A program made the translations under genes and the position numbers. The notes below the pieces were generated by a model. That model had not been told where the DNA came from. It saw only the letters and a list, made by a program, of their open reading frames with translations, and did not search any database. Source: UBA2029 sp037447125 (lineage in GTDB: Bacteria > Chloroflexota > Anaerolineae > Aggregatilineales > Aggregatilineaceae). Taken from it: DNA of 7,753 nucleotides. Positions 1 through 6,059 of this stretch are shown in pieces (position 1 is the stretch's first letter; each line of letters begins with the position of its first letter). The stretch is from positions 1 through 7,753 of the forward strand of contig JBBIHG010000126.1 of the NCBI GenBank assembly GCA_037447125.1, written 5' to 3'.

Positions 1-1
1 G

Positions 2-82
2 TCGTCGGTGACGTTCAAGCAGGCGGGGCGCGTCAAGGACGAGGGGCCGCGCACGCTGAGCATGTTCGACGAGGGGGAGTAG
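2..82 (+). CDS. C-terminal tail of an unidentified protein (5' end outside window)
   Basis: An open frame runs in from the left edge and ends with TAG at 80-82. The 26 visible residues begin SSVTFKQAGRVKDEG and end PRTLSMFDEGE. Composition (mixed charge, sensible third-position GC) and the sharp stop directly before a repeat support a real gene end. The TLSMF stretch followed by acidic residues resembles the C-terminal sliding-clamp-binding pentapeptide (consensus QLxLF) found at the end of several DNA replication and repair proteins, but the leading Gln is missing and the match is short, so this is only a hint. No family can be assigned from this piece. The stop codon abuts the terminal repeat beginning at 83. 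Confidence 0.55.
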   Translation, partial: SSVTFKQAGRVKDEGPRTLSMFDEGE

Positions 83-327
83 ACCTCACCCCCTGGCCTC
101 GCTGCGCTCGGCCTGCCTCGTCCACGTTGGCTATGCGTTGCCCACAAACGCCCCCCATCCCCCATCCCCTTCCCCCGCGCTGCGCGGAGGGAAGGGGAGC
201 AGGCCCGCCGCTCTTCTCCCTTCCCTCCTGGTGGGGGAAGGGCCGGGGATGGGGGGACAGGCACGGCCAATGGGCTGCGGAGAGGGGGCGGCGAGGCCCG
301 CGTCAGTGGGCCGAGCGGGGGTGAGGC
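83..327. repeat. Palindromic repeat family A, copy 1, interrupted by a nested repeat
   Basis: Ends are ACCTCACCCCC (83-93) and GGGGGTGAGGC (317-327), inverted repeats with one mismatch. The left part (83-119) matches the right half of copy 2 at 3700-3795 read on the other strand, and the right part (279-327) matches its left half on the other strand, including the shared CCCGCGTCAGTGGGC. Copy 2 is 96 bp while this copy is 245 bp; the extra roughly 150 bp lie where copy 2 has its short hairpin loop. It starts directly after the stop codon of the preceding gene. No transposase is encoded, so this is a non-autonomous or REP-like element. Confidence 0.8.
151..256. repeat. Palindromic repeat family B, copy 1, nested in repeat A
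   Basis: The outer ends form a perfect 12-bp inverted repeat, CCCCCCATCCCC (151-162) against GGGGATGGGGGG (245-256). Inside are two further hairpins: CCCCTTCCC (166-174) with GGGAAGGGG (189-197), and CCCTTCCC (218-225) with GGGAAGGG (235-242). The order C-rich, GCGGAG, AAGGGGAGCAG, then CCCTCC-TGG-GGGG is shared with 3846-3939. Looser pairing continues outward (GTTGGC near 127-132 with GGCCAA near 265-270). The open frames across it arise from the low-complexity composition and are not genes. Confidence 0.75.
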
Positions 328-367
328 AAACCGGCTCACACGCAGCAGAAGATTGCCCTGCTGGGGC

Positions 368-397
368 TTGCCATTGGTTGCTGACCTGCCGTATGAT
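368..397 (+). promoter_or_regulatory. Candidate sigma-70-type promoter upstream of the YkgJ-family gene
   Basis: TTGCCA (368-373, 5 of 6 to TTGACA) and TATGAT (392-397, 5 of 6 to TATAAT) are separated by 18 bp. Predicted transcription would start near 404 and give a leader of about 240 nt before the gene at 643. The boxes are good, but the long leader and lack of other support keep this tentative. Confidence 0.4.
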
Positions 398-642
398 CGA
401 TGACGATCCTCTTCGCCGCCGGCGTGGATGCTCTCCGCGCAATGACCATGGTCGAGCCCACGCGATTCACCTTCTTCTGACCGCCCAACTCTGGCCGCTG
501 GCCCCGGCATAGCCCGCTGTGGCAGAGCGCCGGGCCAGCCTGGCACCCTTCGTTGAGTACGGCGATTCGCACGGCGGCACCGCGCTGATCGTCATCCGTC
601 CAGCCCAGGCCGCCCGCTCAGCATAGCAGTTGTGTGGAACCC
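398..642. other. Non-coding stretch upstream of the YkgJ-family gene
   Basis: No convincing gene is seen. A 26-codon plus-strand micro-ORF lies at 400-480 (starts MTILFAAG, ends RFTFF), but it has no Shine-Dalgarno and begins before the start point expected for the candidate promoter at 368-397. Longer open frames on either strand have unnatural composition. If the promoter is real, this is a 5' leader; I see no recognisable riboswitch in it. Confidence 0.4.
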
Positions 643-1119
643 ATGAGCGCGCAACAAACCCCACTTCCCACCGTGACTCCCTCTGCCGGGGCGCAGACTA
701 TCCCGCAGCCCGCCGGCAACCCGTGCCTGCGCTGCGGGGCGTGCTGCGCCCACTTCCGCGTGTCCTTCTACTGGGCAGAAGCCGACCCGTCGCGCGGTGG
801 CACCGTGCCCGCCGACCTGGCGGAAGACCTGACCCCGGTGCTGGGCTGCATGAAGGGCACCAACCAGGCCCGCCCGCGCTGCGCTGCGCTGATCGGCGCG
901 ATCGGGCGCGGCGTGCGTTGCGCCATCTATGAGGGGCGTCCCGCGCCCTGCCGCGAGTTCGGCGTGGCGTGGACGGGCGAAGGGCTGCGTTTCACGGCGG
1001 AGGACCTGGCACGGTGCACACAGGCGCGCGCCGCCTGGGGGCTGCCGCCGCTGTTCGAGCAGCCGTACCCCATGCCCCAGCCGGAGGGCACAGCGCCGCC
1101 GCTCCAGCAGGCGAGCTAG
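643..1119 (+). CDS. YkgJ-family cysteine-cluster (putative zinc/iron-chelating) protein
   Basis: A 158-residue cytoplasmic protein with the CxxCGxCC signature: C28, C31, C34 and C35 in PCLRCGACCAHF, followed by RVSFYWAE. Further cysteines at 69, 80, 93, 103 and 125 are spaced as in the YkgJ/UPF0153 cysteine-cluster family, which is thought to bind Zn or Fe; the exact role is unknown. RCAALIGAIG, CAIYEGRPAPCREF and the RARAAWGLPPL-like end (QARAAWGLPPL) match the proteobacterial-type members of this family, so the assignment is firm. The first 26 residues are a Pro/Thr-rich extension. ATG 643 is preferred over in-frame GTG 634, with GGA just upstream, but neither has a strong Shine-Dalgarno. 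The gene is alone on this strand. Its TAG (1117-1119) overlaps the stop of the convergent gene. Confidence 0.9.
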   Translation: MSAQQTPLPTVTPSAGAQTIPQPAGNPCLRCGACCAHFRVSFYWAEADPSRGGTVPADLAEDLTPVLGCMKGTNQARPRCAALIGAIGRGVRCAIYEGRPAPCREFGVAWTGEGLRFTAEDLARCTQARAAWGLPPLFEQPYPMPQPEGTAPPLQQAS

Positions 1120-1811
1120 CCCTCCCCTGGCCCCGCGCCCGCCAGGAAGCGAGCGAACAGCCGCCGGTCGTGTCCGGCGGAGGGGGTAGGGCGTTCCGGG
1201 TGCCACTGCACGGCCAGCACGGGCAGCGCCGGGTGCAGCAGCCCCTCGATCACGCCGTCCGCGCACACGGCGAAGGGGAGCAGATCGCGGGCCAGTTCCG
1301 TGGCGGTGACGCCCTGGTGATGGTGGGTGTTGGTGGGCAGCGCGCGCACGCCGAGCAACTGCGCTGTCGCCGCGTGGGTGAGCGCGACCTCGTGCGGTTC
1401 ATCGGATTCGTGGGCGAGATAGCGGTCCCCGTGGGCGGGCAGGTCCTGGATCAGGCCGCCGCCGAAATAGAGGTTGATCACCTGCAGGCCGCGGCAGATG
1501 CCCAGCACCGGCAGGCCGCGCGCCAGGGCCAGGTCGAGCAAGGCCCACTCGACCGCGTCGCGCTGCGCCGAGATGCCGCGCGACCCCCGGTTGGGCTGCC
1601 CGTAGCGCGCCGGGGCGACGTCGCCGCCACCAGTCAGCACGACACCCGTCAGGCCGAGCGCGGAGACATAGGCGGCGGGATCGCGCAGCGCGTTGGGCAC
1701 CAGCACCGGCGCAATCCCCAATCCTTCCAGGAACGGCACGTAAGCCTGGCGCAGATAGTCCGCCGGACGGCGCGCGGCGCGCACGTCCATGGTGACGGCG
1801 AAGGGGCGCAT
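1116..1811 (-). CDS. Class I glutamine amidotransferase, PuuD/peptidase C26 type
   Basis: A 231-residue cytoplasmic protein. The nucleophile elbow GICRGLQVIN places the catalytic Cys at 106; the other two triad residues are His204 and Glu206 in VQWHPE. TGGGDVAPARY (60-70), RDAVEWALL (84-92), FGGGLIQDLP (116-125) and the HHHQGV segment (163-168) are all typical of gamma-glutamyl-gamma-aminobutyrate hydrolase-like (Pfam Peptidase_C26) proteins, which cut gamma-glutamyl amide bonds of polyamine intermediates. The specific substrate here is unknown; no other putrescine-degradation gene is nearby. It is the last gene of the operon, starting 4 bp after the phosphatase stop (1816), with no clear Shine-Dalgarno, so translational coupling is likely. 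The length is close to the usual 230-255 of the family. Confidence 0.9.
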   Translation of the reverse strand: MRPFAVTMDVRAARRPADYLRQAYVPFLEGLGIAPVLVPNALRDPAAYVSALGLTGVVLTGGGDVAPARYGQPNRGSRGISAQRDAVEWALLDLALARGLPVLGICRGLQVINLYFGGGLIQDLPAHGDRYLAHESDEPHEVALTHAATAQLLGVRALPTNTHHHQGVTATELARDLLPFAVCADGVIEGLLHPALPVLAVQWHPERPTPSAGHDRRLFARFLAGAGPGEG

Positions 1812-1815
1812 GAGG

Positions 1816-2382
1816 CTATGCCTGGCGCTGCTGCGCCTCGAAGCGTTTGAGCTGGGCCATCTGCGGGGGCATGATGCGGATGAAGGGGCGCGTCCGCCTG
1901 ATCAGGGCCAGCGCCTCGTCGAGGGTCATGCCCTGGGTGATGAAGTAGGCGGCGGCCATCGTCGGGGCGCGGCCCACCCCGCCCGCACAGTGGATGTAGA
2001 CCTTGCCGCCGTTGCTCGTCACGCGCCGGATGAAGGCAGCGCCCTCGGCCAGGTGTTCCAGGGTGGGCGCGCCGTCGTCCGTGGTGGGCAGATGGCAGTA
2101 CTCGGCCAGGGCCAGGCCGCGCGCGGCGTCGTCGAACTCCGCGCGCAGGTTGACGCCGCCGGTGACGCCATGCGCTTCCAGCTTGCGCTTGCCGCGCCCC
2201 CGGTACTGCCCGCCGACGAGCACTTGCGGCGTGATCTGGCTGAAGCGCAGCAGGGGCACGCCGGTCAGCTTGGGCACGCCCCGGCCATAGATCCAGACCA
2301 GGGTGGTGCGCAGGCCCTGGTGGCGCAGCCGGTCCCAGAGGATGGCGGGGGCCTTGCGGGCAAGACGGAGCACTGTCATCAT
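1816..2382 (-). CDS. Dual-specificity (Cys-based) protein or lipid phosphatase
   Basis: A 188-residue protein with the HCxxGxxR[ST] signature loop in IHCAGGVGRAPT: Cys132 is the nucleophile and Arg138 binds phosphate. Asp102/Asp103 in PTTDDGAP lie about 30 residues upstream, where the general acid of dual-specificity phosphatases sits. After the loop comes the usual helix and DEALALIRRTRP (155-166). The basic, amphipathic N-terminus (residues 1-35, with LVWIYGRG) could dock on a membrane. Known members act on phosphotyrosine/serine or, in the PTPMT1 branch, on phosphatidylglycerophosphate; sequence alone does not decide. It follows the membrane protein gene at 30 bp and precedes the amidotransferase at 4 bp, so it is the middle gene of an operon. 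ATG 2382 is used; ATG 2379 follows directly and is equally possible. Confidence 0.88.
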   Translation of the reverse strand: MMTVLRLARKAPAILWDRLRHQGLRTTLVWIYGRGVPKLTGVPLLRFSQITPQVLVGGQYRGRGKRKLEAHGVTGGVNLRAEFDDAARGLALAEYCHLPTTDDGAPTLEHLAEGAAFIRRVTSNGGKVYIHCAGGVGRAPTMAAAYFITQGMTLDEALALIRRTRPFIRIMPPQMAQLKRFEAQQRQA

Positions 2383-2412
2383 GCGTGGGGATTTCCCTGT
2401 GTGCGCGCCGCG

Positions 2413-3531
2413 TCAATCGGCAGTGGATAGTCCGACCGGCTGTTCTGGCTCGGCGTCTGCGGCGGCGGGGGAGTCCGGGGCATGGCCCACGGCGAGCTTG
2501 CCGCCACCGCCGGGCTGTCTCGCGACCTCGGCGCGGGCACTCATGGTGCGCGCCAGGAAGACGACGCCACCCACCAGGGCCAACGCCCAGGTCAGCACGC
2601 GCATGATGATGGCGATCACACCGGCTTCGGCGCTGTTGACTCCGGCCAGCCCCAGAAAGAAGATGTAGGCCGACTCCTTGACGCCGAGCGAGGCTATCGA
2701 GATCGGCAGCAGTTCAGCGACGGTCGAGAGGGCGATCATGGGCACGAAGGCGGCCAGCGGGATCGTGTCGCGCACGGCGATCAGCACCAGGTAGGTGGCG
2801 CCCATCGTCAGCGCGTTGGCGACGATGGAGAGCAGGAACATGACGATCAGGGTGAGTGGGCTCCACAACTGCTCGCTGAGCGCCGCCTGCAAGCTGCGCG
2901 CCATGGCCAGCAGACCGTGCAGGCGTAGCCGCGTCATGAGCAGCGCGATCGGCTCCATGAACCAGCCCTGGCGCAGCACAATCAGCCCGATCAGCCCGCC
3001 GATGAAGGCCGCGTAGACGACCATGATGAAGGCGTGGGGCACAACGCCCACTTCCAGTGAATAGGCGAAAGCGCTGGCCATGGCGAAGATGGACAGCAGG
3101 CCAATGCCGCGCTCGATGAGCACCGACGAGGTCGAGTCGGCCACGCGCCCCGTCTTGGCCGCCGTGTCTACGGCGCGCACCGCGTCGCCGCCCACTGAGG
3201 TGGGCAAGATGGTGCTGAAGAACGCTCCGACCAGGTAAGTGCCGAGCAGCCGCTTGAAGGGCAGGTTCATCGCGCTGCGGTTGACCAGCAGGCTCCAACG
3301 GAATGACTTGACGACCGTGCTGGACAGCATCAGCAGCCAGGCCAGCGGGATGAGCCTCCAGTTGACGTTGATCAGCTTGTCACGGTCATGGGCCACCAAC
3401 CCGATGACGACGGCCATCAACCCGAAGGCGACCACCAGCCGCAGGCGCAGGATCAGCCGTTTGCGGCCGGCGAGGGACGGGGACGGACTCGACGCGGTGG
3501 GCTGGCCAGCAGGAAGGGGAACAGTAGACAT
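2413..3531 (-). CDS. Lysylphosphatidylglycerol synthase TM-domain / flippase-like membrane protein
   Basis: A 372-residue polytopic inner-membrane protein of the LPG_synthase_TM (UPF0104) superfamily, the membrane half of MprF and of AglD-like proteins. Hallmarks are FFSTILPTSVGGDAVRA (104-120, the family LP-x-x-x-GGD-x-x-R motif) and LLPISIASLGVKESAY (274-289, the family 'GlGvkE' motif). Hydrophobic segments lie at about 29-47, 58-76, 96-112, 140-158, 163-186, 225-254, 257-280 and 302-328. There is no catalytic GNAT-like domain, so it is not a complete MprF; lipid or lipid-linked sugar translocation is the usual guess. A Pro/Ser-rich N-terminus (1-22) and a Gly/Pro/Ala-rich C-tail (337-372) are probably disordered. 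It is the first gene of the 3531-1116 operon, with a promoter at 3602-3630. The Shine-Dalgarno is weak. Confidence 0.9.
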   Translation of the reverse strand: MSTVPLPAGQPTASSPSPSLAGRKRLILRLRLVVAFGLMAVVIGLVAHDRDKLINVNWRLIPLAWLLMLSSTVVKSFRWSLLVNRSAMNLPFKRLLGTYLVGAFFSTILPTSVGGDAVRAVDTAAKTGRVADSTSSVLIERGIGLLSIFAMASAFAYSLEVGVVPHAFIMVVYAAFIGGLIGLIVLRQGWFMEPIALLMTRLRLHGLLAMARSLQAALSEQLWSPLTLIVMFLLSIVANALTMGATYLVLIAVRDTIPLAAFVPMIALSTVAELLPISIASLGVKESAYIFFLGLAGVNSAEAGVIAIIMRVLTWALALVGGVVFLARTMSARAEVARQPGGGGKLAVGHAPDSPAAADAEPEQPVGLSTAD

Positions 3532-3601
3532 GACGTTGGCGCTCTCAACCTCGGACAGATCGGCTCATTCGCCTGAACGCTGCGAGGCAGTGGCGCGCGG
3601 A

Positions 3602-3630
3602 ATTATAGCAGACAGGTAATCTCCCGCCAA
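3602..3630 (-). promoter_or_regulatory. Extended -10 promoter of the membrane protein/phosphatase/amidotransferase operon
   Basis: On the minus strand there is a perfect TATAAT (3602-3607) preceded by TGC, the extended -10 TGn. TTGGCG (3625-3630, 4 of 6) lies 17 bp upstream. The predicted start near 3595 gives a leader of about 64 nt to the ATG at 3531. Optimal spacing plus the extended -10 in a high-GC context make this the best promoter in the window. Confidence 0.75.
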
Positions 3631-3663
3631 AGAGCAGTTTGCAGGTGGGTGTGTGAAAGGCCT

Positions 3664-3697
3664 ATCAGGCAGGGGCGCAGCAGAGCAGCGCCCTGAT
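3664..3697. repeat. Imperfect hairpin beside the operon promoter
   Basis: GGGCGC (3673-3678) pairs with GCGCCC (3688-3693), and ATCAGG (3664-3669) pairs with CCTGAT (3692-3697) after a bulge. There is no T-tract on either side, so it is not a normal intrinsic terminator. It lies about 35 bp upstream of the -35 box of the operon and directly before repeat A copy 2. Confidence 0.5.
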
Positions 3698-3699
3698 TT

Positions 3700-3795
3700 A
3701 CCTCACCCCCGCGAGGCCCACTGACGCGGGTCTCGCCGCCCCCTCTCCGCGACGGAGAGGGGGCAAGCCGAGCGCAGCGAGGTCGGGGGTGAGGT
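3700..3795. repeat. Palindromic repeat family A, copy 2 (uninterrupted)
   Basis: This is a 96-bp element with perfect 11-bp terminal inverted repeats, ACCTCACCCCC (3700-3710) and GGGGGTGAGGT (3785-3795). The centre is a perfect 12-bp stem, GCCCCCTCTCCG (3738-3749) with CGGAGAGGGGGC (3753-3764), around a 3-nt loop. Arms carry CCCACTGACGCGGG and CCGAGCGCAGCGAGG. It is inverted relative to copy 1 and shows what that copy looks like without an insertion. No coding capacity. Confidence 0.85.
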
Positions 3796-3845
3796 CACTC
3801 CTAGTATATCAGGGCGGAAATAGGTGCGCGGTTTGGCCTGATGGA

Positions 3846-3939
3846 CCCCTATCCCCCCGGCCCCCTTTCCCCGCTAGCGGAGAAAGGGGGAGCAGACTCA
3901 AGTCCCTCCCTGCTGGCGGGGAGGGATTTAGGGTGGGGT
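3846..3939. repeat. Palindromic repeat family B, copy 2
   Basis: Two hairpins lie in the same order as in 151-256: CCCCCTTTC (3861-3869) with GAAAGGGGG (3882-3890) around the palindrome CCGCTAGCGG, then TCCCTCCC (3903-3910) with GGGAGGGA (3919-3926). They are joined by AGCAGACTC, like AGCAGGCCC in copy 1. The outer ends ACCCC and GGGGT remain but the outer stem has decayed. This copy sits 50 bp from repeat A copy 2 and is not nested in it. Confidence 0.7.
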
Positions 3940-4006
3940 CAATCATCGAACAACCGCTGGTTGACTTCCGCCAACCTGTACTAGTCTCCGCGCTCGCATC
4001 GGTTGG

Positions 4007-4055
4007 CCTCACCCCCAGCCTCGCCCCGCGTCAGTGGGCTGAGCGGGAGGGAGGT
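4007..4055. repeat. Short derivative of repeat family A
   Basis: CCTCACCCCC at 4007-4016 and GGGAGGGAGGT at 4045-4055 resemble the ends of family A, and CCCGCGTCAGTGGGC-type sequence lies between them (4025-4039). It is about half the length of copy 2, as if one internal half were deleted. Confidence 0.6.
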
Positions 4056-4057
4056 CC

Positions 4058-4130
4058 GTAGGCGTGTGGCCATACGCCCCTACGCAGACCCGTCACCGAC
4101 TGCCCGCTCCGTGGAAGCCGGCGCCCCTAC
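4058..4130. repeat. GTAGGGGCG/CGCCCCTAC repeat family C, degenerate copies
   Basis: A palindrome at 4058-4083 reads GTAGGCGT, then GTGGCC, then ATACGCCCCTAC; it is two bases short of a full GTAGGGGCGTATGGCCATACGCCCCTAC-type palindrome. A second CGCCCCTAC lies at 4122-4130. The same 9-mer pair bounds the hairpins at 7518-7566 and 7630-7678. The copy at 4122-4130 supplies the stop codon of the minus-strand gene. Confidence 0.6.
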
Positions 4131-6043
4131 TGAGCCACCCGCTCCAGGGTCAGCAGGTAGTCTCCGCGCCCGCCGAAGCGCCCCGCCTCGATGGTGAAGG
4201 TGCCCGTCGCCGGCAGGAAGAAGTCAATCAGCGCGTCGCGCTCGCCCATGTCCTCCGGGCGCAGCGCGCCGACGTCGTCGTTGGCGGCGATCTGGCGGCC
4301 CTCGGCGTTGCGCAGCACCAGGTGCGGATCGAGCAGGCCGGCCCCGCTGGCGTCGCGCATGGCGATGATCACATGGTCGCCCGCGCCCCCGCTGAACGTC
4401 CACTGGTGGGACGGGTAACGGTTGTTGAGCGCGCCGTGCACTGTCCCCCCGTAGGCGATCTCGCCGCCGCCCTGCGCCGGGTCTACGCTCAACGCGGCGC
4501 TGGCATCTCCTCCGGCAGCCTCGTCAGCCGGGGTCACGCCGAGCGCCAGCAGGCCGTCGCCGCTGAAGGTGAAGCGCTGCACCTGAGAGACGCCTGTGTC
4601 GGGGTGCGTCTCCGTCCAGAAGCCGGTGCCGTCCGGCCCTATGACCAGCCCGCCAGGGCGCAGGTACTCGCCGGGCAGATACGGCCCGCCGCGCGCCTCA
4701 TCGTAGGACAGGCCGAACATGTCGAGCGGCCTGCCGCCAACGCTCAGCTTCAGCAGGCCGAAGCCGTCCAGGCCCGGCGCGGCCACAGCCAGTACCAGGT
4801 TATCGTCGGGGGTGATGGCCACGGCCCCCGGAGTCAGGCCCTGCAGAGTCTCCTGAGCCAGATTGAGGACGAGCGGATCGCCGTCGGGGTCAATGACGGT
4901 CAGCGCGCCGGTCGCGCCGACGGCGTAGAGCGCGTCGGTTCTGTCGTTCACGGCCAGGTGCACGCCGTGCAGGTCGGGGTTGATGGCGGCCAGATCGGCG
5001 GTCAGCAGCAGATTGCCGACGCTGTCGAACTTGTACAGCCGGTCGCGGATGCCGCTGCTGTGCCCTTCGGAGACGGTCCACACGGCGCCGCCGCGAGTCA
5101 CGGCGATGGTCTGCGGCATGCCCGGCGCGAATTCGCCGTCGCCGTCGCCGCGCGCGCCCCAGGCCCGCCCCCAGTTACCGGCGCGATCGACGACCATCAC
5201 CGCGCCTGGCGTATCGGCGGCCCTGTTGGCCAGGTAGAGTCTCATGTCTGGGCCAAGGGCGACGTCCGCGAAATCCGCCCCGTACCACGGCCCCATGAAA
5301 CTGATCTGCCGCCCGCTGTTCATCTCCAGGGTCAGCATGCCGCCCGGCCCGGCGGCGATGTACATCACATTGAACATGTCGTAGACGAGGCCGCCCAGCC
5401 GCACAGTGCGCCCGTCTGCGGGCTGCGGCGCGACGAACTGCCACAGCACGCCGCCATCGTGGGCGGTGATCGTCTCGACCAGGCTGGCGCCGCGCTCCGG
5501 CAGCGAGAAGACCAGCGACGCCGTCAGCGCGCTGAAGGTCGCGCTCGCCCCGCCATCCCAGACGGGGGTGGGGGCGATGCCGCGCACGATGGCGACGCGC
5601 CCCCCGGCGACCGCCAGCAGCGCCACGCGGGTGGTCAGCCCTTCGGTAGGCAGCGTCATCTGCTCCTGGTAGCCGCTGGCGTTGCCCCACTCGATGTGCT
5701 GCGGCTGCGACGCCATCGCTCCGCCGCTGACCACGCGGTCGAGCAGCGTGGGCAGCTCGGTCGCGTCCCTGACGCCCAGCTCGTTGAAGGTGCCGAAGAG
5801 CATACGCACGACCAGGCCCTGCGGCGGGTTGCCCGCCTGGACCAGAGCCACGTCGCCTGGCGCGCCGGCGAGCAGGGCGCGCTCCCTCACATCTATCTGC
5901 CAGCCGGCGGGCAGGTCGAAGGCGACGCCCAGCGCGGGGTTGTGATAGCGCTCAGCAGTCTGGGCCAGGGCCGGGACAGGCGGCGCTGCCAGCGTCAGCA
6001 GGGCGATCAGCAGGGTCAGGGAGCAAGTCAGGCGGGTCATCAT
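4127..6043 (-). CDS. Secreted beta-propeller-like protein with C-terminal PPC-like domain
   Basis: A 638-residue exported protein. Residues 1-27 form a signal peptide (basic start, hydrophobic LTLLIALLTLAA, cleavage after ALA27). Residues 31-182 (YHNPALGVAFDLPAGW onward) look like the PsbP-like lipoprotein/periplasmic fold often seen in Chloroflexota. About 190-505 hold repeats of the NHL/propeller type, for example DVALGPDMRLYLANR, QTIAVTRGGAVWTV, GAVAITPDDNLVLAV and GGLVIGPDGTGFW. About 528-636 resemble a bacterial pre-peptidase C-terminal domain: QWTFSGGAGDHVIIAM, LDPHLVLRN, IAANDD, FFLPATGTFTIEAGRF. No protease or other catalytic motif is visible; a binding or envelope role is inferred. 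ATG 6043 is chosen over ATG 6040 because AAGGA lies 9 nt upstream. It stands alone between repeat-rich gaps, and its TAG stop lies in repeat C. Confidence 0.85.
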   Translation of the reverse strand: MMTRLTCSLTLLIALLTLAAPPVPALAQTAERYHNPALGVAFDLPAGWQIDVRERALLAGAPGDVALVQAGNPPQGLVVRMLFGTFNELGVRDATELPTLLDRVVSGGAMASQPQHIEWGNASGYQEQMTLPTEGLTTRVALLAVAGGRVAIVRGIAPTPVWDGGASATFSALTASLVFSLPERGASLVETITAHDGGVLWQFVAPQPADGRTVRLGGLVYDMFNVMYIAAGPGGMLTLEMNSGRQISFMGPWYGADFADVALGPDMRLYLANRAADTPGAVMVVDRAGNWGRAWGARGDGDGEFAPGMPQTIAVTRGGAVWTVSEGHSSGIRDRLYKFDSVGNLLLTADLAAINPDLHGVHLAVNDRTDALYAVGATGALTVIDPDGDPLVLNLAQETLQGLTPGAVAITPDDNLVLAVAAPGLDGFGLLKLSVGGRPLDMFGLSYDEARGGPYLPGEYLRPGGLVIGPDGTGFWTETHPDTGVSQVQRFTFSGDGLLALGVTPADEAAGGDASAALSVDPAQGGGEIAYGGTVHGALNNRYPSHQWTFSGGAGDHVIIAMRDASGAGLLDPHLVLRNAEGRQIAANDDVGALRPEDMGERDALIDFFLPATGTFTIEAGRFGGRGDYLLTLERVAQ

Positions 6044-6052
6044 CAGGTGTCG

Positions 6053-6057
6053 TCCTT
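6053..6057 (-). promoter_or_regulatory. Ribosome binding site deciding the start of the propeller gene
   Basis: The minus strand reads AAGGA within TTAAGGA, 9 nt before ATG 6043 and 12 nt before the next ATG (6040), favouring the first. Weak -10-like boxes (TAAGAT, TAGAAT) lie further upstream without matching -35 boxes, so I do not call a promoter. Confidence 0.65.
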
Positions 6058-6059
6058 AA

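Noticed and set aside
400..480. 26-codon micro-ORF upstream of the YkgJ gene
   Set aside because: No Shine-Dalgarno, and its start precedes the start point expected for the only candidate promoter.
969..1850. Plus-strand open frame of 293 codons across the amidotransferase gene
   Set aside because: The minus strand encodes a complete amidotransferase with catalytic Cys, His and Glu; this frame is its complement and has unnatural composition.
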